Source of the DNA: Plantibacter sp. PA-3-X8
Lineage (GTDB): Bacteria > Actinomycetota > Actinomycetes > Actinomycetales > Microbacteriaceae
Direction of reading: 5' to 3'
Length of the DNA: 64,000 bases
Assembly (NCBI RefSeq): GCF_003856975.1
Contig: NZ_CP033107.1
Span: forward strand, 620,001 to 684,000
Each line of letters opens with the position of its first letter. The first letter of the stretch is position 1. Position numbers and translations under genes: made by a program. This document shows positions 6,362-15,472 of this stretch, piece by piece. The notes beneath the pieces were generated by a model. That model did no database searches. It was given only the letters and a program-made list of their open reading frames with translations, and had not been told where the DNA came from.

Positions 6362-8197
6362 TCACTCCGGCACGCGCGCAGGCAGCGACAGCTCGAAGCG
6401 GCTGCCCTCGCCGAGGGCGCTCTGCGCGACGAGCGTGCCGCCCAACGCCTCAGCGAGGCCGCGGGCGATCGAGAGACCGAGGCCGGTGCTCTGCCCGGCG
6501 CGGACCCGAGACGGCTCGCCGCGCCAGAGCCGGTCGAAGACCCGCGGCAGGTCTGCCGGGGCGATGCCCTCGCCGGTGTCGACGACCGCGATCCGCACCA
6601 GGTCGTCAGCGGTCACCGCTTCGAGGTCGACACGACCGCCCGGCGGCGTGTGGCGCAGAGCGTTCGAGAGCAGATTGTCGAGGATCTGCCGCAGCCGCGC
6701 AGGATCGGTCTCGAGCGGCAACGGCCCCGAGAGCTCGACGTGCAGCGCGATGTCCGTGCTCGCCGCCTGCGCTCGGTACGCTTCGCCGAGCTCTCGCAGG
6801 ATCACCGCCGCGTCGCACGCCCTGCGCTCCAGCACGAGGTCGCCGGCCTCCGCGAGCGCGAGGAGCTGCAGGTCCCCGGTGATCCGCTCCATCCGCCCGG
6901 CCTCGTCGAGCACGAGCCGGCGGAGTGCCGCATCGTCGAGACCGAGACCGTCGTCAGCCGCCTCGACCCATCCGCGGATGTTCGTGAGCGGGCTGCGCAG
7001 TTCGTGGGCGATGTCGCCGAGTAGCCGTCGCCGTGACGCTTCGTGTCCAGCGATCTCACCGGACATGCGGTCGAACGCGGCGCCGACGCCGGCGAGGTCA
7101 TCGCGAGCGGGCAACGCCGCGCGGGCCTCACGATCGCCCGCGCTGAACCGATCGACCGCGGTCTCGAGTCGGCGGGCACTACGGAGGGTCGGCACGACGA
7201 TGAGCGCCGCGGCCACCGCCAGGAGTGTGAGCAGCACCACGACGAACACGCCCACGCGGGCGATCGATCCAGGACTCGCGTCGAGCGGGCCCTGCGCGTC
7301 ACCTCGCTGGTCGGTGAGCACCACGTTCACGGCAGGCGCCGTCGTCGCCCGAGCCTGGTCGATGCGCGCCTGCAGCAGGCACCCGTCAGCCGGGTCGTCG
7401 CCGGTCGGGACGGTGCGCAACGCGAGCTGCGCAGGGGCGCTCGACGGAGACAGATCGAGTTCGACGTCGGTGACCAGCGGCGCGTTCGCGGCGAGCAGGC
7501 AGGCGTTCGTGCGATCACGGAGCTCGTCGAGGGCGACCCGCTCGCTCGGCAGCGGGGTGTTCAAGGCGGCACGGCCACAGTCCGGTGCATCGTCGTACCC
7601 GTTGACCACGGGGCGGCCGCTCCCCCACACGTCGGTGTCGACGACCGCATCGCCCAGGCACGCCACCACGGCGGCGGCCTGCCCGGTGAGCTGGTCACGT
7701 TGCGCATCGTCGAGCGAGAACGGCCCGCTGATGCCGTCGGGCAGACGCAGTTCGGATGTCACCGGGTCCCCGAGGGGTTCGAGCGGGTCGAGCAATCGGG
7801 TGGAGGCCGCCGGACGGGGCAGCTCGGGCGCCGTGTCGGCGATCACCGTTCCGGCACCGTCGACCACGGCGATGCGACGCCCGGTCTCCTGGCTGAGCAG
7901 CAGCAGCGTGGACCCGACATCGCTCCAGCCGTCGTGGCGTCCGGCCCACGTCCTGAGCGCATCCAACACCTGCTCGTCTCGCACGAGATCGGCACCGGAC
8001 GCCTGCTCGTCGTACCGGTACTCCGAGGTCTGAGCCAGCCAGACCGTACCGCCGGCCGAGGCGAGCACGAGCAGCAGGCCAGCCGCGAGGTAGCGCGCGA
8101 GCAGCCGGGGCACGCGCCGGGGCCCAGCGGTACCCGCTCTTCTGCTGTTGCTCATGTCGTCGGCCATGCTCTCATCACTTTCCATCCCGGACCGCAT
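6362..8197 (-). CDS. Sensor histidine kinase (HAMP-HisKA-HATPase)
   Basis: Up to 611 residues. There is a first membrane helix near residues 33-53 and an extracytoplasmic sensor region of about 240 residues with several Cys. A second helix (GVFVVVLLTLLAVAAALIVV) leads to HAMP, then HisKA with the phospho-acceptor in DIAHELRSPLTNIRG (His near residue 395). The HATPase part has an N box (LDNLLSNALRHTP), G1 (VVDTGEGI) and G2 (STGLGLSIARGL). It is the last gene of a minus-strand run behind lipoprotein, adaptor, ATPase and permease. It is likely the partner of the response regulator at 11875. In-frame ATGs at 8197, 8185, 8167 and 8155 are all possible starts and none has a clear RBS. Confidence 0.85.
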   Translation of the reverse strand: MRSGMESDESMADDMSNSRRAGTAGPRRVPRLLARYLAAGLLLVLASAGGTVWLAQTSEYRYDEQASGADLVRDEQVLDALRTWAGRHDGWSDVGSTLLLLSQETGRRIAVVDGAGTVIADTAPELPRPAASTRLLDPLEPLGDPVTSELRLPDGISGPFSLDDAQRDQLTGQAAAVVACLGDAVVDTDVWGSGRPVVNGYDDAPDCGRAALNTPLPSERVALDELRDRTNACLLAANAPLVTDVELDLSPSSAPAQLALRTVPTGDDPADGCLLQARIDQARATTAPAVNVVLTDQRGDAQGPLDASPGSIARVGVFVVVLLTLLAVAAALIVVPTLRSARRLETAVDRFSAGDREARAALPARDDLAGVGAAFDRMSGEIAGHEASRRRLLGDIAHELRSPLTNIRGWVEAADDGLGLDDAALRRLVLDEAGRMERITGDLQLLALAEAGDLVLERRACDAAVILRELGEAYRAQAASTDIALHVELSGPLPLETDPARLRQILDNLLSNALRHTPPGGRVDLEAVTADDLVRIAVVDTGEGIAPADLPRVFDRLWRGEPSRVRAGQSTGLGLSIARGLAEALGGTLVAQSALGEGSRFELSLPARVPE

Positions 8198-8225
8198 CCG
8201 CGCACCCGCGCACCGTCGGACCCGC

Positions 8226-9413
8226 TCAGGTCGCGGCGAGCGCCGCGGTCGGCGATTGGCGGGCGGCGCGGATGGACGGGGCGAGTCCGGCGACGGCGCC
8301 CGTCACCAGCGCGGCACTCATGCCGGACAGGATCGTCTCCACCGGAACGACCAGCGGCCAGCCCTGCAGACCGCTCCAAGCCGCGGTCCCGAGGAGACCG
8401 AGCACGACTCCGGATACGCCACCCACCGCGCAGAGCAGGATGGCCTCCACGAGGAACTGTGCCTGGATCTGACCGCGGTGGGCGCCGAGCGCTCGTCGCA
8501 ATCCGATCTCCCGGCGACGCTCGAGCACGGAGACGAACATCGTGTTCGCGATGCCGATGCCTCCGATCACGAGTGCGACTGCGGCGAGCGCGAGGAAGAG
8601 TCCATCGAAGCTGGATCGGGCAGCAGCCTTCGCGGCGAGCACGGCCGACGGCTGGCTCACCTGCACGAGTCCGCTCGCCCCCGGGGAGAGGGTTGCGGCG
8701 ACGACCGGCCGCAAGGCGTCGATCGACGCCTCGACACCTGTGACGTAGGCGACCGTCGGTGCGCCGTCGAAGCTCAGCCAGCGCCGCGCGGCAGCATCGT
8801 CGACGAGGACCGCCGATTGCACGTCGGCGGAGAGCGGCGTCGCTGCGAGCACGCCGATCACGGTGAACGCGACGCCGTCGACGTCGATCGTGACGGGCCG
8901 GTCGGGGAGCTGCGACAGGCCGAGCCGATCAGCGGCGTCGATGCCGAGCACGGCCGTCGGCAGGTCGCTCCCGTCGAGCCAGCGGCCGGAGGTCACGTCC
9001 GTTCGCAGCACCTCGCGAAGATCACCGCGGACCGCGAGTGTGGTCAGCCCGGTCTCCGGGTACCCGCGGAGCTCGTTGCTGCGGACGGGCGCGTGGGCGT
9101 TGCCGACCGTGGCGGCATCCTTCACGGTTCCGATGCGCTGCAGCATGCCGAGTGCCTCGGCCGGAAGCGGTACGGGGGTTCCGTCTGCGCCTGCGCGAGG
9201 GTCGGCTCGCAGCAGGTCCGCTCCGAGCGCCGTGAGCTGTTGATCGAGCGCGGCCTGGGAGGACGCGGGCACGGCGGTGACGGTCACCAGTGTCGCGATG
9301 CCGATGGCGATCCCGATGGTCGACAGCACGGCGCGAAGCGGTCGGGTGCGAAGCCCGACCGTGCCGACGGCGAGCAGATCCCGGGGGTCGAGACGTCTGC
9401 GACGCTCACGCAT
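8226..9413 (-). CDS. ABC transporter permease, MacB/FtsX type
   Basis: About 395 residues. An N-terminal membrane helix ([21 protein letters not shown]) precedes a large extracytoplasmic MacB-PCD-like domain (about residues 45-250), then three C-terminal helices with the FtsX consensus [20 protein letters not shown] between them. This topology belongs to type VII (mechanotransmission) ABC systems that expel peptides, lipoproteins or antibiotics from the outer face of the membrane. The start ATG at 9413 overlaps the ATPase stop by 8 nt, so the two are translated together. With the adaptor and lipoprotein upstream it forms an envelope export or defence system. Confidence 0.88.
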   Translation of the reverse strand: MRERRRRLDPRDLLAVGTVGLRTRPLRAVLSTIGIAIGIATLVTVTAVPASSQAALDQQLTALGADLLRADPRAGADGTPVPLPAEALGMLQRIGTVKDAATVGNAHAPVRSNELRGYPETGLTTLAVRGDLREVLRTDVTSGRWLDGSDLPTAVLGIDAADRLGLSQLPDRPVTIDVDGVAFTVIGVLAATPLSADVQSAVLVDDAAARRWLSFDGAPTVAYVTGVEASIDALRPVVAATLSPGASGLVQVSQPSAVLAAKAAARSSFDGLFLALAAVALVIGGIGIANTMFVSVLERRREIGLRRALGAHRGQIQAQFLVEAILLCAVGGVSGVVLGLLGTAAWSGLQGWPLVVPVETILSGMSAALVTGAVAGLAPSIRAARQSPTAALAAT

Positions 9414-10107
9414 GCGGCACCGCCCTGGTGTCGGTCCGGGTGTCGGTGATGATGCGGCCGTCCCGCAGCTCGATGCGTCGTGGCAGTCGTGCGGCGAGCT
9501 CGACGTCATGGGTGATGACGACGACGGTGGTGCCCTCGTCGTGCAGTCGCTCGAGGAGGCTGAGCACGCGTTCGCCGTTCGCCGTGTCGAGGGCGCCGGT
9601 GGGTTCGTCGGCGAGGACGACGAGCGGGTCGGTCACGATCGCCCGGGCGATGGCGACCCGCTGTCGTTCACCGCCGGAGAGGTCCTGCGCCGCGTGCCCG
9701 ATGCGGTGCTCGAGTCCCACGCGCTCGAGTGCCGCGCGGGCGAGGTCACGGCGCTCCCGCCTGGGAACGCCGCTGTAGAGCAGCGCCATTGCGACGTTCT
9801 GTTCTGCGGTCACGCCGTCGGTCAGATGGAAGCCCTGGAAGACGAACCCGATCGAGCTCCCGCGCAAGGTGGACAGCGCGCGATCCGTGAGGTCACGGGT
9901 GTCGGTGCCGCCGATGCGGACCACGCCGGTCGTGGGACGGTCGAGCGTGCCGAGGACGTTGAGCAAGGTCGACTTGCCGGCGCCGGAGCGTCCGACGATC
10001 GCGGTGAGTTCACCCGGGTCGATCTGCAACGAGACGTCGTCGAGTGCAGCGACCCCGCCGGGGTGGACGCGGCTGACGTGCTCGAGCTCGAGTGCCGGCG
10101 TCGTCAT
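9406..10107 (-). CDS. ABC transporter ATP-binding protein, MacB/LolD type
   Basis: This 233-residue ATPase has Walker [10 protein letters not shown] (residues 39-47), a Q-loop at GFVFQGFHL, signature [15 protein letters not shown], Walker [11 protein letters not shown] and H-loop VVITHD. The length and the [13 protein letters not shown] insertion are typical of the LolD/MacB group that powers FtsX-type permeases. Its start overlaps the adaptor stop (ATGA at 10104-10107) and its stop overlaps the permease start, so adaptor, ATPase and permease form a tightly coupled unit. Confidence 0.93.
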   Translation of the reverse strand: MTTPALELEHVSRVHPGGVAALDDVSLQIDPGELTAIVGRSGAGKSTLLNVLGTLDRPTTGVVRIGGTDTRDLTDRALSTLRGSSIGFVFQGFHLTDGVTAEQNVAMALLYSGVPRRERRDLARAALERVGLEHRIGHAAQDLSGGERQRVAIARAIVTDPLVVLADEPTGALDTANGERVLSLLERLHDEGTTVVVITHDVELAARLPRRIELRDGRIITDTRTDTRAVPHA

Positions 10108-11147
10108 CGTGCCGACACCACCGTCATGCCGGCCTCGATCCCTGCACCGCTGACCTCGACCCGGTCGTCTGCGATGAGGCCGATCTCGACACCGTGGAGT
10201 CGGCCGCGGTCGTCCTGCAGCGCGTAGCCCCCTTCGGCGAGCGCCACGAGTGCGGCGACGGGCACGATCAGCACGTCCGGCACGGATCTCGTGACGACCC
10301 GAACGGTCACGGCGGCGGCGTCGACGCCCGCGAGTGCAGCCTGATCGTCGATCGCGACGAGCGCGCGGACCTTCGCGTCGGTTCCTTCCCCGGTCGTGGT
10401 CACCGTGACGATGGACCCGCCGACGGCGCGCCCGTCGGGCAGTTCGATCGTCGCTTTCGCGCCGGCCCCGATCACTCCCGCGTCCTGCGCCGGGACCGAC
10501 GCATCGACGACGCGTGTCGTGGGGGTGACCGAGAACGGCTGACCGCCCGCCGCGTCACCGAGGCGTGCCGTCACTGCGGCGATGCGACTCGGCGCACTCA
10601 AGACGACCACGTCGGCGGGGGCCAGCGTGCCGGTGCACTCCAGGCCGAGCGATTCCTGCCAGTCCCGGACGGCCTCGGTGAACTCCCACCCGGTCTCGAA
10701 GGTCTCCGGATCACTACGGCTGAGATGTCCGAGGTCCATCAGGTTCGAAGCGACCATGCTCACATCCGCCCCCTCCATCCCCGAGCCGTCGATCGCGCGA
10801 TAGAGCGGAAGCGCTCCGATCAGCACCGGTACCGGTCGCTCGTTCGCGCGCAGTGCCACGGATCCCCGATCGAGTGTCGCGCCGACGTCGGGCAACCCGG
10901 TGATGATGCCGTCGGCCTTCGTCGTCACGGGGACCGCGGTACCGAAGCCGACGGTGCCGTCGAGGCGAGCGGTCTGCACGAGCTCACCCCACTCGACGAC
11001 AGCGGTGGCCGGCGCGGCGGTCTGCTCGACCGGGGCTGCGTCGGCCACGGGCCGGAGGAGCAGGGCGGCCCCTCCGGCCCCCGCCGCGAGGACGGCACAG
11101 AGCACGAGCGATCCGACGAGCGCGGTGCGGCGACGCGACCGGGTCAT
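10104..11147 (-). CDS. Membrane-fusion (HlyD-like) adaptor with peptidoglycan-binding-like segment
   Basis: 347 residues. The start at 11147 is chosen because its ATG overlaps the lipoprotein TGA; upstream codons of the longer frame are antisense to that gene. A basic N-terminus ([12 protein letters not shown]) and one membrane helix ([19 protein letters not shown]) are followed by a region with beta-barrel/lipoyl-like repeats. A middle stretch ([20 protein letters not shown] through [16 protein letters not shown]) resembles the PG_binding_1 fold found inserted in actinobacterial adaptors. The protein would link the ABC exporter to the cell wall. Position and family point to envelope export; the cargo is unknown. 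Confidence 0.8.
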   Translation of the reverse strand: MTRSRRRTALVGSLVLCAVLAAGAGGAALLLRPVADAAPVEQTAAPATAVVEWGELVQTARLDGTVGFGTAVPVTTKADGIITGLPDVGATLDRGSVALRANERPVPVLIGALPLYRAIDGSGMEGADVSMVASNLMDLGHLSRSDPETFETGWEFTEAVRDWQESLGLECTGTLAPADVVVLSAPSRIAAVTARLGDAAGGQPFSVTPTTRVVDASVPAQDAGVIGAGAKATIELPDGRAVGGSIVTVTTTGEGTDAKVRALVAIDDQAALAGVDAAAVTVRVVTRSVPDVLIVPVAALVALAEGGYALQDDRGRLHGVEIGLIADDRVEVSGAGIEAGMTVVSAR

Positions 11148-11758
11148 TCGGTGCTCCCATCCGATGCGGACACCATGCAGGCGTCCACGTACTGCATCCC
11201 CAGTGAGATCGAGGTGGCGTCGTTGGCCTCGCCACCGAAGGCGAGGTTGATCCGGCCGAACGCATCCGGCTCGGTGATCTCGACCTCGCGGACACCGCGT
11301 TCGTGCAGGCAGTCCACCACGCGCTGCGCGAACCGTAGGGCGTCCGGGTTCTGAGCGTCGAGCTCCCACGGCGGCAAGGGTGCCACGCGCTGGCAGAGCG
11401 CCTCGGCCTCGGCGAACCCCGCGAGATCCTCTGCGACGCCGCCGGTAACCGCGTCTCCATCACCGCCCGTCGGAGCGTCCGGCGTCGCCGGGCTGTGGTC
11501 TGCGAGACAGCGGTCCCGTGGCTTCCACGCGTCGGCCTCCTCCTCATCCGACATGTCGAGACGCAGACGCACGGGCTCGCCGTACTTCGCGACGAGCGGG
11601 TCGGCGGCCTCGGTGGGCGTCGGAGCGGCGGTCTCCAACGTCGCGATGCCTCCGTCTCCTGCCTGATCGGCGGAGGGTGCGGCGCAAGCGGTGAGTGCCG
11701 CCAGGAGCGCCAGGGCACCCGCGGCGGCGGTCAGGGATCGGTGGATGATGGGTGTCAC
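11144..11758 (-). CDS. Cysteine-rich lipoprotein, unknown function
   Basis: 204 residues from GTG 11758, preceded by a strong RBS (AGGAGG, about 5 nt spacing). The N-terminus ends in a lipobox LTAC with the acylated Cys at residue 25, so the mature protein is membrane-tethered outside the cell. Further Cys lie in DRCLADHS, ALCQR, VVDCLHERG and VDACMVSAS. The pattern recalls the secreted Cys proteins at the left of the window but sequence similarity is weak. It heads the exporter operon and overlaps the adaptor start, so it is probably an extracytoplasmic substrate or sensor component. Function is unknown. Confidence 0.75.
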   Translation of the reverse strand: MTPIIHRSLTAAAGALALLAALTACAAPSADQAGDGGIATLETAAPTPTEAADPLVAKYGEPVRLRLDMSDEEEADAWKPRDRCLADHSPATPDAPTGGDGDAVTGGVAEDLAGFAEAEALCQRVAPLPPWELDAQNPDALRFAQRVVDCLHERGVREVEITEPDAFGRINLAFGGEANDATSISLGMQYVDACMVSASDGSTE

Positions 11759-11874
11759 GGTTCCTCCTCGTGTCGTGAGCGGCTGTGACCCACGCTCGCC
11801 GAGGGATGTGAAGGACTTGTGAGCGATCGGTCCGGAGCCCGACCGCGCGCCGAGCCCGTGCCTAGGATCGGATC

Positions 11875-12558
11875 GTGACCAGAGTCTTGATCGTCGAGGA
11901 CGATGCCCTGCAGTCGGAGCTCGTCCGCCGCTACCTCGAACGGGAGGGGCACGACGTGACCGTCCTGGCCGACGGTGCCGAAGCGCTCTCCGAGGTGCGT
12001 CGCTCCGCGCCCGACCTGCTCGTCCTCGACGTCATGCTCCCCGGGGCCGACGGCCTCACGGTCTGCCGCACGCTTCGCGAGGAGCAGTTCGACCTCCCGA
12101 TCCTGCTCCTCACCGCACGCTCCACCGAGAACGACCTGCTACTCGGGCTCGAACTCGGTGCCGACGACTACCTCGCGAAGCCCTACAGCCCCCGCGAACT
12201 CGTCGCCCGGGTCCGAGCGCTGTTGCGACGAGCCCGCCGCACGGTGCCGGCCTCGACGGTCATCACCGTCGGAGACCTCGAGATCGACCCGGACCGGCAT
12301 CGAGCCACCCTCGCGGATCGGCTGCTCGACCTCACGCGTGCCGAGTTCGACCTCCTCGAGGAGTTCGCCCTGCATCCCGGCATCGTCCTCAGCCGTGCCC
12401 GCCTGCTCGATCGTCTCCACGGGACCGACCGCTGGATCGGAGGCCGCACCATCGACACCCACGTGAAGAACCTCCGGGCCAAGATCGAGTCCGACCCACA
12501 GCAGCCCACCCGCCTCGTCACCGTCTACGGGGTCGGGTACGCCCTCCACGCGGGCTGA
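11875..12558 (+). CDS. OmpR/PhoB-family response regulator
   Basis: 227 residues. The receiver domain (1-120) carries acidic residues in VEDD (8-10), phospho-acceptor Asp52 (LLVLDVMLPG) and Lys102 (DDYLAKPY). The C-terminal winged helix (about 130-225) has the expected LTRAEFDLLEEFALHPG, RARLLDRLHG and VKNLRAKIE segments. The GTG start at 11875 lies 6 nt after a TAGGAT -10, so the mRNA is probably leaderless. It is divergent from the lipoprotein/adaptor/ABC/kinase operon and is the obvious partner of the kinase at 6362-8197, likely controlling that operon. Confidence 0.92.
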   Translation: MTRVLIVEDDALQSELVRRYLEREGHDVTVLADGAEALSEVRRSAPDLLVLDVMLPGADGLTVCRTLREEQFDLPILLLTARSTENDLLLGLELGADDYLAKPYSPRELVARVRALLRRARRTVPASTVITVGDLEIDPDRHRATLADRLLDLTRAEFDLLEEFALHPGIVLSRARLLDRLHGTDRWIGGRTIDTHVKNLRAKIESDPQQPTRLVTVYGVGYALHAG

Positions 12559-12625
12559 GCGAGGCCCGGACGCCTCGCGAGGATCGGCGCGGTGTGGCCT
12601 GGACCTCGCGAGGATGCCCTCGAGA

Positions 12626-12836
12626 TCAGGTGTTGTTGAGGACGAGGTCGTGGATGTCGCGGCTGCGCAGGACGTTCGCCGCGTACCGCTCGGCGAGGGG
12701 CCCGGTCACGGGTTCGCTGACGATGAGGGGGCCCTGCTGTCGCCCATCGGCTGAGGCGATGGATCGCACGGTCACCACCGGGACTGGATACGGCTTCGAC
12801 AGGATCCGGGCACCTTCGCCGAGCAGCAGGCCCCGC
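12626..12836 (-). other. Possible small ORF or gene remnant downstream of MerR gene
   Basis: A minus-strand frame directly after the MerR stop codon is open for about 70 codons and reads like protein (ending LAERYAANVLRSRDIHDLVL), but it lacks an ATG and any clear RBS. A GTG near 12780 would give a 50-residue peptide. It may be a decayed gene, a short hypothetical gene or chance. The rest of the 278-base gap 12559-12836 contains two copies of the palindrome CCTCGCGAGG (in CCTCGCGAGGAT, near 12573 and 12604), which might be a weak terminator between the convergent genes. Confidence 0.25.
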
Positions 12837-13736
12837 TCAGGGCGCCGGCACCGCCGCCGCGCCGAGTTGCACCGCCAGCTCCATGGAACGCACACGGGCC
12901 GGGGAGAAGTCGTAGGGCATGCTCCGGATGGTCTCCGCCGCGCTCCTCAGGCGGGAACCCGCTGCGGGCTCGGGGGCGGGCGCCGCGTCGGCGTCCTCGA
13001 GCGGGTGCAGCTCGTCCCAGGCGTCGAAGAGGGCGTCGTCCTCCTCCCCCTGTCCGGACTCCTCCATGACGTGCATGAGCGCGGTCTCGAAGGCATGTCG
13101 TTCGGCGGCCACCTGTGCCACCCGCGGGTCGTCGACCGCGACCGTGTCGTCCAGGGCCTCCTCGGCGGCGTCGACCCGGTCGGCTTCCGCTCGCAGTGCC
13201 GGATCGGCGGCCAGCGCCACGAAGCGGCCGGCCTGGACGGCGGCGCCGAGCGGACCGAAGACCCGCTCCGTGACCAGCAGGATGTCCAGGTCGTCCTGGC
13301 GCAGTGAGCCCTCCGGCGCGCCCTCGAGACGGCCGGAGACGAGGTCGTCGAGCAGTCCCAGTCGACTGCCGAGGGCCCGCATGCGCTGCACCGAGGCCCG
13401 CTTCGCTTGCAACTCGGCATCCTGCGCGGCGAGGGTGTCCTCGAGCCGAGCGAGGACACCTGCAACCTCGTCCTCGCCGTCGGCGCCACCCGGTGCGGCG
13501 CCGTCGAAGGCGTCGCGGATGTCGTCGAGGGCGATCCCGGCGTCGGCCATACGGCGGATCCAGAGCAACCGGATGATCTCCTCGGAGCCGTACCGACGGC
13601 GGCCGTCGCTGCCCCGTTCGCGCTCGGGCAGTAGGCCGACCTGGTGGTAGTGGCGGATCGTCCGGGGCGTGATGCCGACGAACGCCGCGGCGTCGCCGAT
13701 CAGGACCTGACGGGGCGGGGTCGGGAACGGGTGCAT
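12837..13736 (-). CDS. MerR-family regulator with long C-terminal helical domain
   Basis: 299 residues. The N-terminal MerR HTH and wing (GDAAAFVGITPRTIRHYHQV, then LPERERGSDGRRRYGSEEI) are followed by the dimerisation coiled coil and an acidic, Ala-rich C-terminal domain of about 170 residues. That C-terminal part has no metal-binding Cys and resembles the TipAS-like or HTH-MerR-SAM group, in which the C-terminal domain binds small molecules; the ligand is unknown. A GAGAGG RBS lies 7-8 nt before the ATG. No target operon is adjacent, so autoregulation or a distant target is likely. Confidence 0.85.
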   Translation of the reverse strand: MHPFPTPPRQVLIGDAAAFVGITPRTIRHYHQVGLLPERERGSDGRRRYGSEEIIRLLWIRRMADAGIALDDIRDAFDGAAPGGADGEDEVAGVLARLEDTLAAQDAELQAKRASVQRMRALGSRLGLLDDLVSGRLEGAPEGSLRQDDLDILLVTERVFGPLGAAVQAGRFVALAADPALRAEADRVDAAEEALDDTVAVDDPRVAQVAAERHAFETALMHVMEESGQGEEDDALFDAWDELHPLEDADAAPAPEPAAGSRLRSAAETIRSMPYDFSPARVRSMELAVQLGAAAVPAP

Positions 13737-13831
13737 GGGGCGGACCTCTCGGATCAGGACGGGATGGGATGTGCTTCAAGCAGACCACATGCCGCTGCGG
13801 CAGGAGCAAGCCGCAGCGCCTCAGCCGCCTG

Positions 13832-14260
13832 CTACGGGCGCGACCTGGCCGCTTTCTCGAGGAGACGACCGACGACCGCGAGTTCCCGCCGCGTGAGGCC
13901 GTTGAGTGGGCCGTGCAGGAGGACGACGTCGATCATCGACGCCCTGACGGCCCGTCCACGCTCAGACAGGGAGACCATCCGCTGACGGCGATCCGACGGG
14001 TGGGGCAGTCGCTCCACGAGCCCTCGCTGCTCGAGTTGTCCGTAGAGGAAGGTCGCGTTGGGAGGGGTGCAGTGCATGCGAGCCGCCAGCTCCTTCATCG
14101 CCAGGCTCTCCGCGTCCGGGTCGACCATCCACAACGCATACGCGGTGTTCATGGTGAGGTCGAGCTCGTCGAGCGCAGGCGTCACCGCCTCCGTCGTGCG
14201 GGCCGTGACGTCGAACGCCGCCAGGACGGCAGCAGCCATGTCGGCGGTTCTCGGATCCAT
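13832..14260 (-). CDS. MarR-family regulator
   Basis: 142 residues with the MarR winged helix: SLAMKELAARMHCTPPNATFLYGQLEQRGLVERLPHPSDRR spans helices 3-4 and the start of the wing, followed by QRMVSLSERGRAV. The recognition helix TPPNATFLYGQLEQRG is typical. The ATG at 14260 is 6 nt after a TACGGT -10, suggesting a leaderless transcript. It is divergent from the SDR gene at 14310 across a 49-bp gap, so that SDR is its most likely target. Confidence 0.88.
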   Translation of the reverse strand: MDPRTADMAAAVLAAFDVTARTTEAVTPALDELDLTMNTAYALWMVDPDAESLAMKELAARMHCTPPNATFLYGQLEQRGLVERLPHPSDRRQRMVSLSERGRAVRASMIDVVLLHGPLNGLTRRELAVVGRLLEKAARSRP

Positions 14261-14309
14261 GGGGTAACCGTACCAGTTCCTTCGACTCTTGAAGTGTTAT
14301 GGTCTGGAT

Positions 14310-15251
14310 ATGATTCAATACTCGAAGCTTCAGACGTCCGCCGATCGGCTCGACTCCCGCGTCATCGCGGTCACCGGAGCCACCTCGGGCGTCGGGTACT
14401 TCATCGCCGAGCAGCTCGCCGAGCTCGGGGCGGCGGTCATCGTCATCGGACGCTCCGCGAATCGCGCACTCGCCGCGGTCGAGCTGCTGCCCCATCCTCA
14501 TCGCCATCGCGTGCTGGTGGCGGACCTCGACGACGTCGACACCGTCCGCTCCGCAGGCGGGCGGTTGGCGGAGCTCGATCGCCTCGACGGGCTTGTACTG
14601 AACGCCGGTGTGGTCAGCCCTGATCGAACGCGCCGATCCGGGCCGTTCGGCGTCGATCACACCATGGGCGTGAACCACCTCGCTCACGCCGAACTCCTTC
14701 GCCTTGCTCTCCCGGCGCTCGAGCGGACGCCCGCCGCGCGGGTCATCCACCTGGGCAGCTTCGTCACCGAGAAGTATCCGTTCGACCCGACGGACTGGCT
14801 CTCCGTTCGCGACTACCGACCCCGCATCGCGTACACCAACTCCAAACATGCCGTGCAGCTGTTCGGGTTCGAGCTGGCCAGGCGACTCGAGGACCGCGGG
14901 CACTCGACCCGGTCGATCGTGGTGCACCCTGGAGCCGCCATCGACGCCCTGACCGTCGACCGGCCCGGAATCCATCAGCGCAGCGCACTCCAGCGTGCCG
15001 CAGGCGCCGTCCTCGGACCACTCTTCTCGCGAATCGTCGCCGGCAAACAGCACGCAGCGCAGTCGGCGGTGCTCGCCGTGACCGCTCCCGCCCTCCCGTC
15101 CATGGCGTACATCGGTCCAGAACGGCGTGAGGTCGGAATCCCGCGGATCGTGCCCGCACCGCCCATCAGCCTCGATCCGGAACTGGGTGCATTCATCTGG
15201 GACGAGACCGAGCGTCTCCTCGGCAGGCCCATCCTCACGGCGCGGGACTGA
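14310..15251 (+). CDS. Short-chain dehydrogenase/reductase, retinol-dehydrogenase-like
   Basis: 313 residues. The Rossmann motif TGATSGVG near residue 23, LNAGVV, the MGVNHLAHAELLRLALP segment, LGSF (catalytic Ser region) and YTNSK (Tyr-x3-Lys) are all present. Length and the substrate-loop region match extended SDRs close to retinol dehydrogenases and oxidoreductases of small ketones or aldehydes. The ATG at 14310 is 6 nt after a TATGGT -10; the upstream in-frame ATG at 14289 is therefore less likely. It is divergent from a MarR repressor. The true substrate is unknown. Confidence 0.88.
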   Translation: MIQYSKLQTSADRLDSRVIAVTGATSGVGYFIAEQLAELGAAVIVIGRSANRALAAVELLPHPHRHRVLVADLDDVDTVRSAGGRLAELDRLDGLVLNAGVVSPDRTRRSGPFGVDHTMGVNHLAHAELLRLALPALERTPAARVIHLGSFVTEKYPFDPTDWLSVRDYRPRIAYTNSKHAVQLFGFELARRLEDRGHSTRSIVVHPGAAIDALTVDRPGIHQRSALQRAAGAVLGPLFSRIVAGKQHAAQSAVLAVTAPALPSMAYIGPERREVGIPRIVPAPPISLDPELGAFIWDETERLLGRPILTARD

Positions 15252-15360
15252 CCCGGCGGCACTGCCCGGAGGTTCGTCGGGTGCTCCCTGCCGGCCAGTG
15301 GGCGGCCTGCCGCCGTGATGATGGGGAGCGGTCCCCATCTGCTCGGCGACACGGGACCAG

Positions 15361-15411
15361 TACTGTTTGGCCATGGGGAATCGCATCACAGTCGTCGGAT
15401 TGAACCAGTGA
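15361..15411 (+). promoter_or_regulatory. Candidate leaderless 12-codon leader ORF upstream of 15473
   Basis: A TACTGT hexamer (15361-15366) is followed after 6 nt by ATG 15373 and a 12-codon frame MGNRITVVGLNQ with TGA at 15409-15411. The spacing is the same as in the leaderless genes of this window. It ends 61 nt before the next gene and could be a leader peptide, or chance. Confidence 0.3.
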
Positions 15412-15472
15412 GTCTCCGGGGCGCACCGCCAGAGCACGCGGAAGGCGCGACCACAACGCTGCGAGGAACCCC

